From NCBI GenBank assembly GCA_023430325.1, contig JAEZAU010000184.1, forward strand, positions 1-15,023: a DNA stretch of 15,023 nucleotides, written 5' to 3'. This stretch comes from Bacteroidota bacterium. GTDB lineage: Bacteria > Bacteroidota > Bacteroidia > Flavobacteriales_F > PHOS-HE28. Each line of letters opens with the position of its first letter. Position 1 is the first letter of the stretch. This document shows positions 1 to 6,973 of the stretch, one piece after another. The translations under genes were made by a program, and so were the position numbers. The notes under the pieces were generated by a model. It ran no database searches. It saw only the letters and a program-made list of their open reading frames with translations, and was not told where the DNA came from.

Positions 1-112
1 TCTTGAAAGCGGTCTTCAGTTCTCTGGCGTTCATATGCAAATGTTCACGGAGAGGAACGACAGAACATGACGTTGTCCATGGAACACCGATCGCCCATGT
101 ACATTCGCTGCG

Positions 113-1558
113 ATGTCCCGAATACTCTTATTCCGTCTGGGTGGCCCCATGCTGGCCGGGATCGTTTTCCTGCTGCTGCGGCATCACGGCGTGGAACCTG
201 CGATCATGGCCGGTATCGTGGCATGGATGGCCATCTGGTGGATCAGTGAGGCAGTGCCGCTTCCGGTGACATCGATCCTGCCGCTGGTGCTCTATCCGCT
301 TACAGGTATAGGTTCGATCGGTGATACTGCAGCGAATTATGCGCGCGAGATCATCTTTCTTTTTCTCGGCGGATTCATCATCGCCCTGGCGATCGAGAAG
401 AGCGGAGCGCACCGGCGGATCGCGTTGAAGATCGTTTCGTTGATAGGAGGATCGCCCTCGCGCATAGTGCTGGGAATGATGGTGGCCTGCGCGATCTTGA
501 GCATGTGGATAAACAGTACCGCCGCCGCCCTGGTGATGCTACCGATCGCCTTAAGCCTCCTCGATGATGAAGATGCGTCTGCAGAAGTGCGACACCGGAT
601 GACCGTTCCGCTGCTGCTGGCGGTGGCCTATGGCGCAACGATCGGCGGAATGGCCACGCCGGTAGGCACTCCGCCCAACCTGATCCTTCTGGAATTCCTG
701 CGGGGACAGACACAGGCAACAATGATCGGTTTCGCGGAATGGATGACCTTCGGAATTCCGATCGCGGCGATCTACATGGCCATTGCGTGGCTGCTGCTGA
801 CAAGAGTGGTCTTCAAAGTGGGAAAAGCATCGCTCGGAGATGAGCAGACCGTAAGAGACAGATCGATGGCGCTTGGTCCACCACGGAAAGAAGAGATCCG
901 CGCGCTGTTCATCTTCGGTCTTGTCGCTCTGGCCTGGATCACCGGCGATGACCTGAAGGTCAGTGAGGAGATCACGATCCGCGGCTGGCGATCACTGACC
1001 GGGCTCACGGCTCTCACCGATGCTGCGGTGGCGGTGGCCGGCGCCATCGCTCTGTTCCTCGTTCCATCGGGTCCGGCTCTTCCCGATCGCAGACCGCTCA
1101 TGAGTTGGACCTTTGCAGAAAGCCGTATTCCTTGGGGCGTTCTTTTGTTGCTCGGCGGCGGCTTCGCATTGGCTTACGGCGTGGACAAAAGTGGTCTGGC
1201 AGAGATCATCGGTGATAGCATGGCCGGGCTTCGATCATTAGCCCCGGTGATCCTTATCGGAACAATTGTATTGATCGTTTCTGCAATGAGCGAGCTGGGT
1301 AGCAATTCAGCCACCGCAAGCCTGATCATTCCGCTGGTGGCCAGCATGGCCGCGAAATGGGGAATGGAACCGCATTCCTTGTTGATCCCTGCGGTGCTGG
1401 CAGCAAGCATCGGATTCATGCTTCCGGTAGCCTCGCCCATGCAAACGATCGTTTTCGGAAGCGGCCGCATCCCGATAAGGCAAATGGTGCGTTGCGGCAT
1501 TTGGATGGATCTCGCCGGGGTGGTACTTCTGGCTTTGGTCTTCGGGTTCCTTCGCTGA
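113..1558 (+). CDS. DASS/SLC13-family sodium-coupled anion (dicarboxylate/sulfate) symporter
   Basis: A 481-residue, very hydrophobic inner-membrane protein of the divalent anion:Na+ symporter family. Family signatures are visible: INST at residues 133-136 (equivalent of the first SNT motif), GTPPN at 185-189, SNSATA at 397-402 (second SNT-type motif, after ELG) and ASPMQT near 440-445, giving the usual two-fold pseudo-symmetry of Na+/anion sites. Length fits the family (about 450-500). Such proteins import di- or tricarboxylates, phosphate or sulfate with Na+; the substrate cannot be read from sequence. The start is the first ATG after an in-frame stop at 68-70. No Shine-Dalgarno is visible, and a shorter start at 149 is possible. 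It is transcribed alone, with a hairpin just after the stop. Family certain, substrate unknown. Confidence 0.9.
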   Translation: MSRILLFRLGGPMLAGIVFLLLRHHGVEPAIMAGIVAWMAIWWISEAVPLPVTSILPLVLYPLTGIGSIGDTAANYAREIIFLFLGGFIIALAIEKSGAHRRIALKIVSLIGGSPSRIVLGMMVACAILSMWINSTAAALVMLPIALSLLDDEDASAEVRHRMTVPLLLAVAYGATIGGMATPVGTPPNLILLEFLRGQTQATMIGFAEWMTFGIPIAAIYMAIAWLLLTRVVFKVGKASLGDEQTVRDRSMALGPPRKEEIRALFIFGLVALAWITGDDLKVSEEITIRGWRSLTGLTALTDAAVAVAGAIALFLVPSGPALPDRRPLMSWTFAESRIPWGVLLLLGGGFALAYGVDKSGLAEIIGDSMAGLRSLAPVILIGTIVLIVSAMSELGSNSATASLIIPLVASMAAKWGMEPHSLLIPAVLAASIGFMLPVASPMQTIVFGSGRIPIRQMVRCGIWMDLAGVVLLALVFGFLR

Positions 1559-1571
1559 GGCCAGAAAAGCG

Positions 1572-1596
1572 AACGACACCCTGAAGGAGTGTCGTT
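1572..1596 (+). terminator. Hairpin after the symporter gene, probable terminator
   Basis: A perfect 8-bp stem, AACGACAC (1572-1579) with GTGTCGTT (1589-1596), around a 9-base loop lies 14 bp after the symporter stop. No T-run follows on the plus strand, while the minus strand has a short TTTT just past it, so termination strength and direction are uncertain. The core CCTGAAGG resembles the core of the hairpin at 1774-1806. Confidence 0.5.
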
Positions 1597-1773
1597 GCAG
1601 GTGCCCGTTCGACACCACAAGGCCGGGTCACCAATAAGTTCAGTTGCTGGCTGGCAGATCGTGCTCCGATCTCAGCCTTACCTACAGCAGCGCGCAATTG
1701 GCGTTTTGCTGACCAGTTGAGGTATCGCCGATCGGGTAAGGATGTGGACCAATGGGAACGTACTGTGAGAAAC
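1597..1773. other. Gene-free spacer between convergent genes
   Basis: Together with the flanking hairpins this separates the convergent symporter and lipoprotein genes. No ORF here has convincing composition. A small hairpin AGATC/GATCT with a 7-base loop sits at 1656-1672, with nothing else tRNA-like around it that folds. Confidence 0.5.
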
Positions 1774-1806
1774 AACAACGGCACCCTTTGAAAGGATGCC
1801 GTTGTT
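1774..1806 (-). terminator. Intrinsic terminator of the lipoprotein gene
   Basis: A 10-bp perfect stem, AACAACGGCA (1774-1783) with TGCCGTTGTT (1797-1806), continues inwards through CCTTT/AAAGG to almost no loop. Read on the minus strand it is followed by a T-rich stretch (GTTGTTTCTC). It lies about 45 bp after the stop of the minus-strand lipoprotein gene. Confidence 0.75.
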
Positions 1807-1850
1807 ACAAATGGCCTGCGCTACACCACCGATGGCAGCCAGAGGATCTT

Positions 1851-2417
1851 TTACTTATTCTCGTTCGGGCGATCGTCGGTGGAAGCGTTGTTATCGCGAT
1901 CGTTCACGTCAACATCAACTTTCACGGCATTGCCATCAGCATCGCTGGTGGTACGGTTACGACGACGCTCAAGCTTCTCGTTATCATAGAACACACCAGC
2001 TTCGTCCATGGTACGGCGGGTATCGGTCTGCACCTGTGTCCAGGTGGCCATGGAAGCGTTCTCTACCTTTTGGATCTGCTCATCGACCAGCTGGCGATGA
2101 CGCTGAAGCTCGGTGCGCAGGCGCTCATGACGGGTGCGGTCCTCAGCTTTGATGTCGGTGTCGGCAAGTTCCTTCTCGGAATCGGAAAGGTCATCATTGA
2201 TGTCTGCGCGAAGGTCGCGGAGGTCCTCAAGGATATCCTGACGGTCCTTCTCGAACTTCTCCTGATCCTCCATGTTCACATCGGTCATGTCCTCCTGGAC
2301 ATTCTCGAGTTTGTTCTCCATGCGGTCCCGCTTGTCCTCTGGCTCGGCAGAGCATGCGGTGAATAGCAGGCCAACGCCAAGTGCGCCAGCGAGCATGATC
2401 TTATTCGGCGTGTTCAT
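1851..2417 (-). CDS. Acidic, helical putative lipoprotein of unknown function
   Basis: A 188-residue protein starting at the ATG at 2417, where a lipoprotein signal begins: a Lys at position 6, a hydrophobic stretch MLAGALGVGLLF, and a lipobox LFTAC with the acceptor Cys at residue 22, followed by SAEPE. The longer frame back to 2456 adds 13 polar residues and would bury the signal. The mature protein is rich in Asp, Glu, Arg and Lys with long helical, probably coiled-coil stretches (about residues 30-120) and a polar, Asn/Asp-rich low-complexity tail. I do not recognise a named family; general resemblance is to small periplasmic stress-type coiled-coil lipoproteins, which is weak inference. 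Likely anchored to a membrane facing the periplasm. It has a single-gene arrangement with its own terminator. Confidence 0.75.
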   Translation of the reverse strand: MNTPNKIMLAGALGVGLLFTACSAEPEDKRDRMENKLENVQEDMTDVNMEDQEKFEKDRQDILEDLRDLRADINDDLSDSEKELADTDIKAEDRTRHERLRTELQRHRQLVDEQIQKVENASMATWTQVQTDTRRTMDEAGVFYDNEKLERRRNRTTSDADGNAVKVDVDVNDRDNNASTDDRPNENK

Positions 2418-2717
2418 GATCTCGTTTTGATTGATTTCTGTTCGCCCGCTTTCCAATTACATTCCGTAGTTCGTCAGGAAGTACTGCCAATGGCTGAACA
2501 GCCTTGTATAAAGGGCCAGGACTGATGGGGACTGCGTGTGCGGTTCAGATCTACCAACGTTCAGTCTGGGTAGATCGTTCCACAAAGGGGACGAGGGCCA
2601 TTTCCCGTTATTCCCCGATCGATGACCAACTCTCCTGCCCAGCTCCACCGAACGATCAACCAGTACCGCTTCACGGCATATCATTAGGGTGCAGGCACTT
2701 TCTTGAAAACCTGCTCC
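2418..2717. other. Divergent intergenic region with small inverted repeats
   Basis: The 300 bp between the divergently transcribed lipoprotein and PQQ-dehydrogenase-like genes must hold both promoters, but I see no box close to the Bacteroidota consensus. It contains GGCTG-AA-CAGCC (2492-2503) and an 8-bp inverted repeat GATCTACC (2548-2555) / GGTAGATC (2569-2576). Open frames on both strands here have poor protein-like composition and are not called. Confidence 0.5.
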
Positions 2718-4592
2718 ATGAGACATTATCTACTTCTCCCGCTCCTCTTCTTATCCATTATCGCTACCGCCCAGACCATCGGTCTATCTTCCGTAGCATC
2801 CGGCTTTACCGATCCACTTGATATAGACAACGCGGGAGATCAGCGGTTGTTCATCACCCAACAGAACGGCATCATCAAGATCATCGATGCCAGCGGCGCC
2901 GTACTGAGTACGCCCTTTCTCGATATCACCGATCGGGTCAATTCCTCCGGTGGGGAACAAGGACTTCTCGGCCTCACTTTTCACCCGCAATATGCCAGTA
3001 ATGGCTATTTCTACGTGAACTATATCCATGGAACCGGGGCGGGGACCACGCGCATATCGCGATTCTCGGTAACGGCAAACGCCAATGTGGCCGATCCGAA
3101 CAGCGAGGTCATCATCTGGAGCACTTCGCAACCGACTACGAACCACAATGGCGGCGATCTGAAGTTCGGGCCTGATGGCTACTTGTATTTCGCGCTGGGG
3201 GATGGTGGTGGCGTAGGCGATCCGAACAACCTCTCACAGAACCTGCTTTCTCCGCACGGGAAAATGATAAGGATCGATGTGAACAGCGGATCGCCATATT
3301 CCGTCCCATCCTCCAATCCGTATGTAGGGGATCCCAATACTCTGCCGGAGATATGGGCCAGCGGCTTCCGCAATCCGTTCCGTTTCAGCTTCGATGCGCT
3401 CACAGGTGATCTCTGGCTCGGCGACGTGGGGCAGGACGTCTATGAGGAAGTGAATTTCTGGCCCGCGGGAAACAACAGCGGGCCGAATTTCGGCTGGCGT
3501 TGCTATGAAGGCACAGCACCTTACAATACCAGCGGTTGCGGATCATATTCTAATTACGCCGCGCCCATTCATGTACACGACCACAGTGATGGTTCATGCT
3601 CGGTGATCGGCGGCTATGTCTATCGCGGCGATCCTGCTTCAAGTATGTACGGCAAATACGTGTACACCGATTTCTGTCATGGCCGTTTCTCAGCGTTGTG
3701 GCCGAACGGCTCGGGCGGGTGGAACTACCAGCAACTCACCACCACCAATGTGTTCGGCCACACTTCCATGGGCACTGATGTGTATGGTGAATTGTATGTT
3801 GCCAACAAGGCTACCGGAGCCATCGAAAAGTTGATCTTGCCATCCACTCCGGCGGTCCAACTTCAAGCGAAGGTGTTCCTGGAAGGTCCATTCAATTATT
3901 CCACTTCATTGATGGGCGATGCGTTGCGTGCGGCCGGTTCCATTCCGCTCACCGAACCCTACACCGCCATGGGAAGACCGCAGATGGCCGGCGGCGGATC
4001 GGAGAGCACTTCACAATCCGCTCTTGGGATCACCGGAAACGATGCGATCGTCGACTGGGTGCGCGTTGAGCTTCGATCGGCGGCCGATCCTTCTCAATTG
4101 GTCGCCACCCGCCAGGCTTTATTGCAGCGCGATGGCGATATCGTTTCTTCCACAGGGGCATCATCCATCTCTTTCGGCATTGCCGCCGGCTCCTACCACG
4201 TGGTCGTCGATCACCGCAATCATCTTCCGGTCATGACCGGGTCTCCGATGGCTCTCTCGTCAACTCCTGTCCTTGTGGATCTGCGCGATCCTTCCACGGA
4301 GACCTACGGTTCCAACGCCAGAAAGACGTTCGGCAACTGGCGCGCATTATGGGCGGGAGATGTCTCTGGAGATGGGTCCATCAGGTACACCGGTCAGGAA
4401 AATGATCGTGATCTTATTCTTCTGTCCATCGGCGGCACATCACCCACGGCCAGTGTGACCGGTTACAACCTCTCCGATCTCAACATGGATAATGTGGTGC
4501 GTTATACCGGCACCAATAACGATCGGGACATCATCCTCACCAACATCGGCGGTGTTGTACCCACGCAGGTGAAGCAGCAGCAGATGCCCTGA
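2718..4592 (+). CDS. Secreted PQQ-dependent glucose/sorbosone dehydrogenase-like protein with C-terminal repeat domain
   Basis: 624 residues from the ATG at 2718; an upstream TTG adds five residues but lengthens the signal peptide unhelpfully. Residues 1-18 (MRHYLLLPLLFLSIIATA) are a signal peptide. Residues about 25-375 are a GSDH-type six-bladed beta-propeller: NHNGGDLKFGPDGYLYFALG at 142-161 (His143 in the place of the catalytic His), GFRNPFRFS at 216-224 with the conserved Arg, and several Cys (262, 274, 294, 320). Known members oxidise sugars or aldoses with PQQ; substrate and PQQ dependence here are inferred. Residues about 378-530 form a Bacteroidota-type beta domain. Residues 546-612 hold two repeats of DxxxDxxxRYTGxxNDRDxIL, dockerin-like in their spaced Asp/Asn, ending in a short polar tail. 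Probably exported, perhaps surface-associated. It stops one base before the stop of the convergent small ORF. Confidence 0.87.
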   Translation: MRHYLLLPLLFLSIIATAQTIGLSSVASGFTDPLDIDNAGDQRLFITQQNGIIKIIDASGAVLSTPFLDITDRVNSSGGEQGLLGLTFHPQYASNGYFYVNYIHGTGAGTTRISRFSVTANANVADPNSEVIIWSTSQPTTNHNGGDLKFGPDGYLYFALGDGGGVGDPNNLSQNLLSPHGKMIRIDVNSGSPYSVPSSNPYVGDPNTLPEIWASGFRNPFRFSFDALTGDLWLGDVGQDVYEEVNFWPAGNNSGPNFGWRCYEGTAPYNTSGCGSYSNYAAPIHVHDHSDGSCSVIGGYVYRGDPASSMYGKYVYTDFCHGRFSALWPNGSGGWNYQQLTTTNVFGHTSMGTDVYGELYVANKATGAIEKLILPSTPAVQLQAKVFLEGPFNYSTSLMGDALRAAGSIPLTEPYTAMGRPQMAGGGSESTSQSALGITGNDAIVDWVRVELRSAADPSQLVATRQALLQRDGDIVSSTGASSISFGIAAGSYHVVVDHRNHLPVMTGSPMALSSTPVLVDLRDPSTETYGSNARKTFGNWRALWAGDVSGDGSIRYTGQENDRDLILLSIGGTSPTASVTGYNLSDLNMDNVVRYTGTNNDRDIILTNIGGVVPTQVKQQQMP

Positions 4593-4757
4593 TCATTCAC
4601 CGCCAGGGCCTGTCTCCGGGGTGCGGTCCACCTGTGGTTTGCGTCGGCGTTCTTCCGCTGCAGGTGGGTTCTTTTCCAATTTATCCTCGCGCGTAACAGA
4701 AGAAGGCATTGCATTTCCCTTCTTGTTCTCCTGTGGGTCGTTCTCCTGCTTTTTCAT
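4593..4757 (-). CDS. Possible small charged protein (54 aa)
   Basis: A 54-codon frame starting with ATGAAAAAG at 4757 and ending GPGGE. The product is almost entirely polar (Lys, Glu, Arg, Asn, Pro), with no hydrophobic core, so it would be disordered. The codons resemble those of neighbouring genes. It is tail-to-tail with the PQQ-dehydrogenase-like gene, the two stop codons being directly adjacent. No family is recognised and no promoter or ribosome site is clear, so this may be a chance frame. Confidence 0.4.
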   Translation of the reverse strand: MKKQENDPQENKKGNAMPSSVTREDKLEKNPPAAEERRRKPQVDRTPETGPGGE

Positions 4758-4809
4758 GTGAAAATGGCATGCAAGCATTGGACCGGATGAAAGTGGGTTT
4801 TCTACTTGT

Positions 4810-4902
4810 GGGCGCTTCCCTGCGGGCCGGGCTTTTCCGGCACTGCGCTTCGCTCCGGTGCTGCGCACCCGCCTTTCAGGCGGCGCCTCCGATCCCTAGC
4901 GC
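4810..4902 (+). repeat. Dispersed palindromic repeat, copy 1
   Basis: A 93-bp non-coding element opening GGGCGCTTCCC and closing ATCCCTAGCGC. Its ends pair (GCGCT 4812-4816 with AGCGC 4898-4902), and it holds internal hairpins such as CCGCCT-TTC-AGGCGG (4869-4883). It contains GGGCTTTTCCGGC, also nearly present in copy 3. It lies between the end of the DUF4421 gene and the small ORF on the same strand. From memory, similar GGGCGT...ATCCCTAACGC elements are scattered through flavobacterial genomes; I cannot search here. Confidence 0.6.
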
Positions 4903-4951
4903 ACATTCCGGTGCTGCCAGATGAGCGGTGCGTGGTACCATTGCATCCCGG

Positions 4952-6118
4952 CTATTTTTCCTTGATCTCATCCTCGGCCTCGTCCGCCGCTGGCACTGTC
5001 TCCTCAAGCGGTGGTGGCGGATCGTTCAACAGCTTCTCCATCGCCTTGTCTACTGGTCTCACACGTTTCTCGAACCGATGCACGATGTTGAAACGAACGT
5101 TACCCACGTTCCAAACGAAGAAGTTCTGTTCCGGTAGAAGGTAGTGTACCTGTTCCTGGTTGAAGGTGATGCCGATCTGTGTTCTCGCGCTGTTGTAGCC
5201 GATGCCAGCACGTGCCTGTACTCTCCAACTGGGACCCCAGGAGGTCGTCTTTTCATCAATACCGTTCTCAGCGTTCCGATCATCGAGCGTCAACGATTGC
5301 ATGCTTACCCCTGCACCTGCGGCCGCAGATCCCATGATGAAGAAATGCCTGTCGATCACGAAAGTGTAGGCATAGCCTCCCATGGGCCCGGCATCAACAA
5401 GGTCTCCTTTTCGCAATGAAGCCTCATCCGCGTAGTGTTCCTCCAGCGCCCGAGGTATGAGCGTGGAGTCTGCACGTAGCCCATAGTAGGTGATGAAACC
5501 ACCATATAGCCATGATCCCTGGCTGCGCAACTGCCACGCATCCTGGTTCATCGCGGCGCGATAGCTGTAGCGCTTTCCGTTCACGATCCGCAGCGTGGAA
5601 ATGCCTGCGTTGAACTGGCGTAGATCCTCACGAAAGGGCCGCTCGGTCTCCTGCTCTGGCCAGTTCAATTGCGCACGATCATGAGAGGAGATATGATAAC
5701 CCTCGAAATACTGTAGAAAGATGTTGGACGCACGTTCAGGTGTGAACATGTTGGCCTGGGCATCCAGATATCGTGTGTGGCCCAATTCCTTCCTACGTGA
5801 ATCAGTGATGCCTGGTATGCCGAAGCCGAGGTTCAAGGTGAACTTCCGGTAGCTTGCACCAACACCGAAATTGTACTGGTTGGTCGGCCGGTACACCAGT
5901 GAGTGCGATCCGGTGGATGAGTTTAGGCCTAACGTGTTGTATTTCGTGCTTACGAAAACTCGGCCGGCCAGTAGATGCGAGAGGTCCTTAACGAAAAGCG
6001 TATCGAGGTCATCGCCCTTTGTTTCTTCTGAATTCTCCTGGGCGGCGGCGGTGATCGGAATGCAAAAGGCCAGGATCATGAAGATCCCGGCCTTGATAGT
6101 ATGGTTTAGATCACGCAT
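4952..6118 (-). CDS. DUF4421 family outer-membrane protein
   Basis: 388 residues from the ATG at 6118, chosen because MRDLNHTIKAGIFMILAF... gives a clean signal peptide ending around AAAQ; earlier in-frame starts would put 28 polar residues in front. The mature part has the alternating aromatic/polar pattern of a beta-barrel and matches what I know of the Bacteroidota DUF4421 proteins: an early FVKDLSHLLAGRVFVSTKYN segment and repeated strands with GFG, GGF and YYGL turns. Function of the family is unknown; location in the outer membrane is inferred. The last strand (NVRFNIVHRF) has a terminal Phe, but an acidic, proline-rich tail of about 35 residues (NDPPPPLEET...) follows, which is unusual for a barrel. 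Probably co-transcribed with the 96-residue gene just upstream. Confidence 0.8.
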   Translation of the reverse strand: MRDLNHTIKAGIFMILAFCIPITAAAQENSEETKGDDLDTLFVKDLSHLLAGRVFVSTKYNTLGLNSSTGSHSLVYRPTNQYNFGVGASYRKFTLNLGFGIPGITDSRRKELGHTRYLDAQANMFTPERASNIFLQYFEGYHISSHDRAQLNWPEQETERPFREDLRQFNAGISTLRIVNGKRYSYRAAMNQDAWQLRSQGSWLYGGFITYYGLRADSTLIPRALEEHYADEASLRKGDLVDAGPMGGYAYTFVIDRHFFIMGSAAAGAGVSMQSLTLDDRNAENGIDEKTTSWGPSWRVQARAGIGYNSARTQIGITFNQEQVHYLLPEQNFFVWNVGNVRFNIVHRFEKRVRPVDKAMEKLLNDPPPPLEETVPAADEAEDEIKEK

Positions 6119-6174
6119 GTACGATCCCCGGCCGTTCACGGGCCGCATGAATGCGATGACGTCAGAAGACGTCA
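6119..6174. repeat. Stacked small palindromes in the intercistronic gap
   Basis: Within this gap lie TGACGTC-AGAA-GACGTCA (6157-6174, perfect 7-bp arms, containing the stop codon of the upstream minus-strand gene), CGCAT-GA-ATGCG (6144-6155) and a GC-rich CCG-TTCA-CGG stem beside them. There is no T-run, so these are more likely RNA processing or stability structures, or binding sites, than terminators. Confidence 0.5.
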
Positions 6175-6462
6175 AGCGTCGTACTTCACCTGGTATTTGC
6201 ACGCATTGCCATTGGGGATCACATCAAGATCACCGGCAGAGCGCAGGTTCTGGCGCTTGTACAGCTTGATCGTCCAATGATCTTCTGCCTCTTCGCGGAG
6301 CAATGGATCGGCGAAAAGCGCATCGCAGACCAGGTCATCCACATCTTCGATCGACACAGGTTTCTCCACGTGCAGCACGATGCTGTCATTGCGATCGAGA
6401 ACGCGTACATCGCCCAGCATGCGTATCTGCTGAACGAGTTGGGGCATGTTGGTAGTGATCAT
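6172..6462 (-). CDS. Hypothetical protein (96 aa)
   Basis: A 96-residue soluble protein with no signal peptide or membrane segment. The start is set at the ATG at 6462 (MITTNMPQLVQQ); the ATG at 6447 is a close alternative, and a TTG at 6480 is less likely. Composition is protein-like, with a hydrophobic/acidic middle (SIVLHVEKPVSIEDVDDLV) and a C-terminal segment with one Cys near the end. I do not recognise the family. It ends 53 bp before the start of the DUF4421 gene on the same strand, suggesting co-transcription. Confidence 0.6.
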   Translation of the reverse strand: MITTNMPQLVQQIRMLGDVRVLDRNDSIVLHVEKPVSIEDVDDLVCDALFADPLLREEAEDHWTIKLYKRQNLRSAGDLDVIPNGNACKYQVKYDA

Positions 6463-6669
6463 GCAGATCGCCAAGCACAATACGGGCCGTATGCCGTTCC
6501 CCGCGCCAGACTTGCATTTCGCAGCTTGATGCCTTATATTCTTGTTGCCGTAGTTCCCCGATCGCTGGGGAAGATCCGATCGTTCGATCCTTGGTGGACA
6601 ATTCGATCGACCCCATGTCAGCGGTAACCTTTATTGGGAGATCTTCACTCGTCCTAAAGCACCACTACC
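6463..6669. other. Divergent intergenic region
   Basis: This separates the minus-strand 96-residue gene from the plus-strand 55-residue gene. It is AT-richer around 6532-6546 (TTATATTCTTG), a weak candidate plus-strand -7 region, and carries four GATC sites within 6559-6588. No gene is seen. Confidence 0.4.
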
Positions 6670-6837
6670 ATGGATCCAAAGGACAAGGAGTTCGAGATGC
6701 CGTTCGCGATCAGTGAAGAGTTCAAAAAGGCCTTGGAGGAAAAGGAGCGGGAAGTGAAGAACGCGAAGCCCGAAGAACCAACGCGGCCTGATTGCACACC
6801 GAATGAAGAGGGGGTGTGCGAAGTATGCTCTTCCTGA
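6670..6837 (+). CDS. Small Lys/Glu-rich protein with C-terminal cysteines (55 aa)
   Basis: A complete 55-codon frame, ATG at 6670 and TGA at 6835-6837. The product begins MDPKDKEFEMPFAISEEF, continues as a Lys/Glu helix (KKALEEKEREVKN) and ends with three cysteines arranged Cys-x11-Cys-x3-Cys in a PDCTPNEEGVCEVCSS-type tail. The ordered helix followed by a cysteine tail, and consistent codon choice (AAG, GAG, GAA), make it more convincing than chance. The close-set cysteines could bind a metal or form disulfides. No family is recognised. It is convergent with the deiminase gene. Confidence 0.6.
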   Translation: MDPKDKEFEMPFAISEEFKKALEEKEREVKNAKPEEPTRPDCTPNEEGVCEVCSS

Positions 6838-6848
6838 TCGATCGCTCC

Positions 6849-6902
6849 GGCATCTAGCGCTGGCCTTTTGTGGTCGGTCTGTAAGCTTACGGTAGAGATG
6901 CC
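6849..6902. repeat. Nested inverted repeats between convergent genes
   Basis: Outer arms GGCATCT (6849-6855) and AGATGCC (6896-6902) enclose a perfect 10-bp palindrome GTAAGCTTAC (6881-6890). A pyrimidine-rich run follows on the plus strand, so this may act as a weak terminator for the 55-codon gene. The spacing is too loose to be sure. Confidence 0.35.
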
Positions 6903-6973
6903 TTCCCTTTATCGCCGAATATGCGTGATACTGGAGTGTCTCGATTGATGTGATCTGGGTGGTGCGACGACCA

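Noticed and set aside
3..269. Short frames at the window start
   Set aside because: They are out of frame with the symporter and overlap its 5' end; no family resemblance.
1600..1720. tRNA-like features: GTTCGAC, a CACCA, and a 5-bp stem with a 7-base loop at 1656-1672
   Set aside because: The T-arm and acceptor stem do not pair, and the order of elements is wrong for a tRNA.
1416..1784. A 122-codon minus-strand frame overlapping the symporter end and the spacer
   Set aside because: It runs through a terminator hairpin and the antisense of the symporter, and its composition is not protein-like.
1752..2366. A 204-codon plus-strand frame with Leu/Val/His-rich repeats opposite the lipoprotein
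   Set aside because: It is the complement of the acidic Asp/Glu/Lys codons of the lipoprotein gene, which has a signal peptide, lipobox and terminator.
2457..2821. Open frames on both strands in the region before the PQQ-dehydrogenase-like gene
   Set aside because: No start context, no domain-like sequence, and overlap with the expected promoter region and signal-peptide coding sequence.
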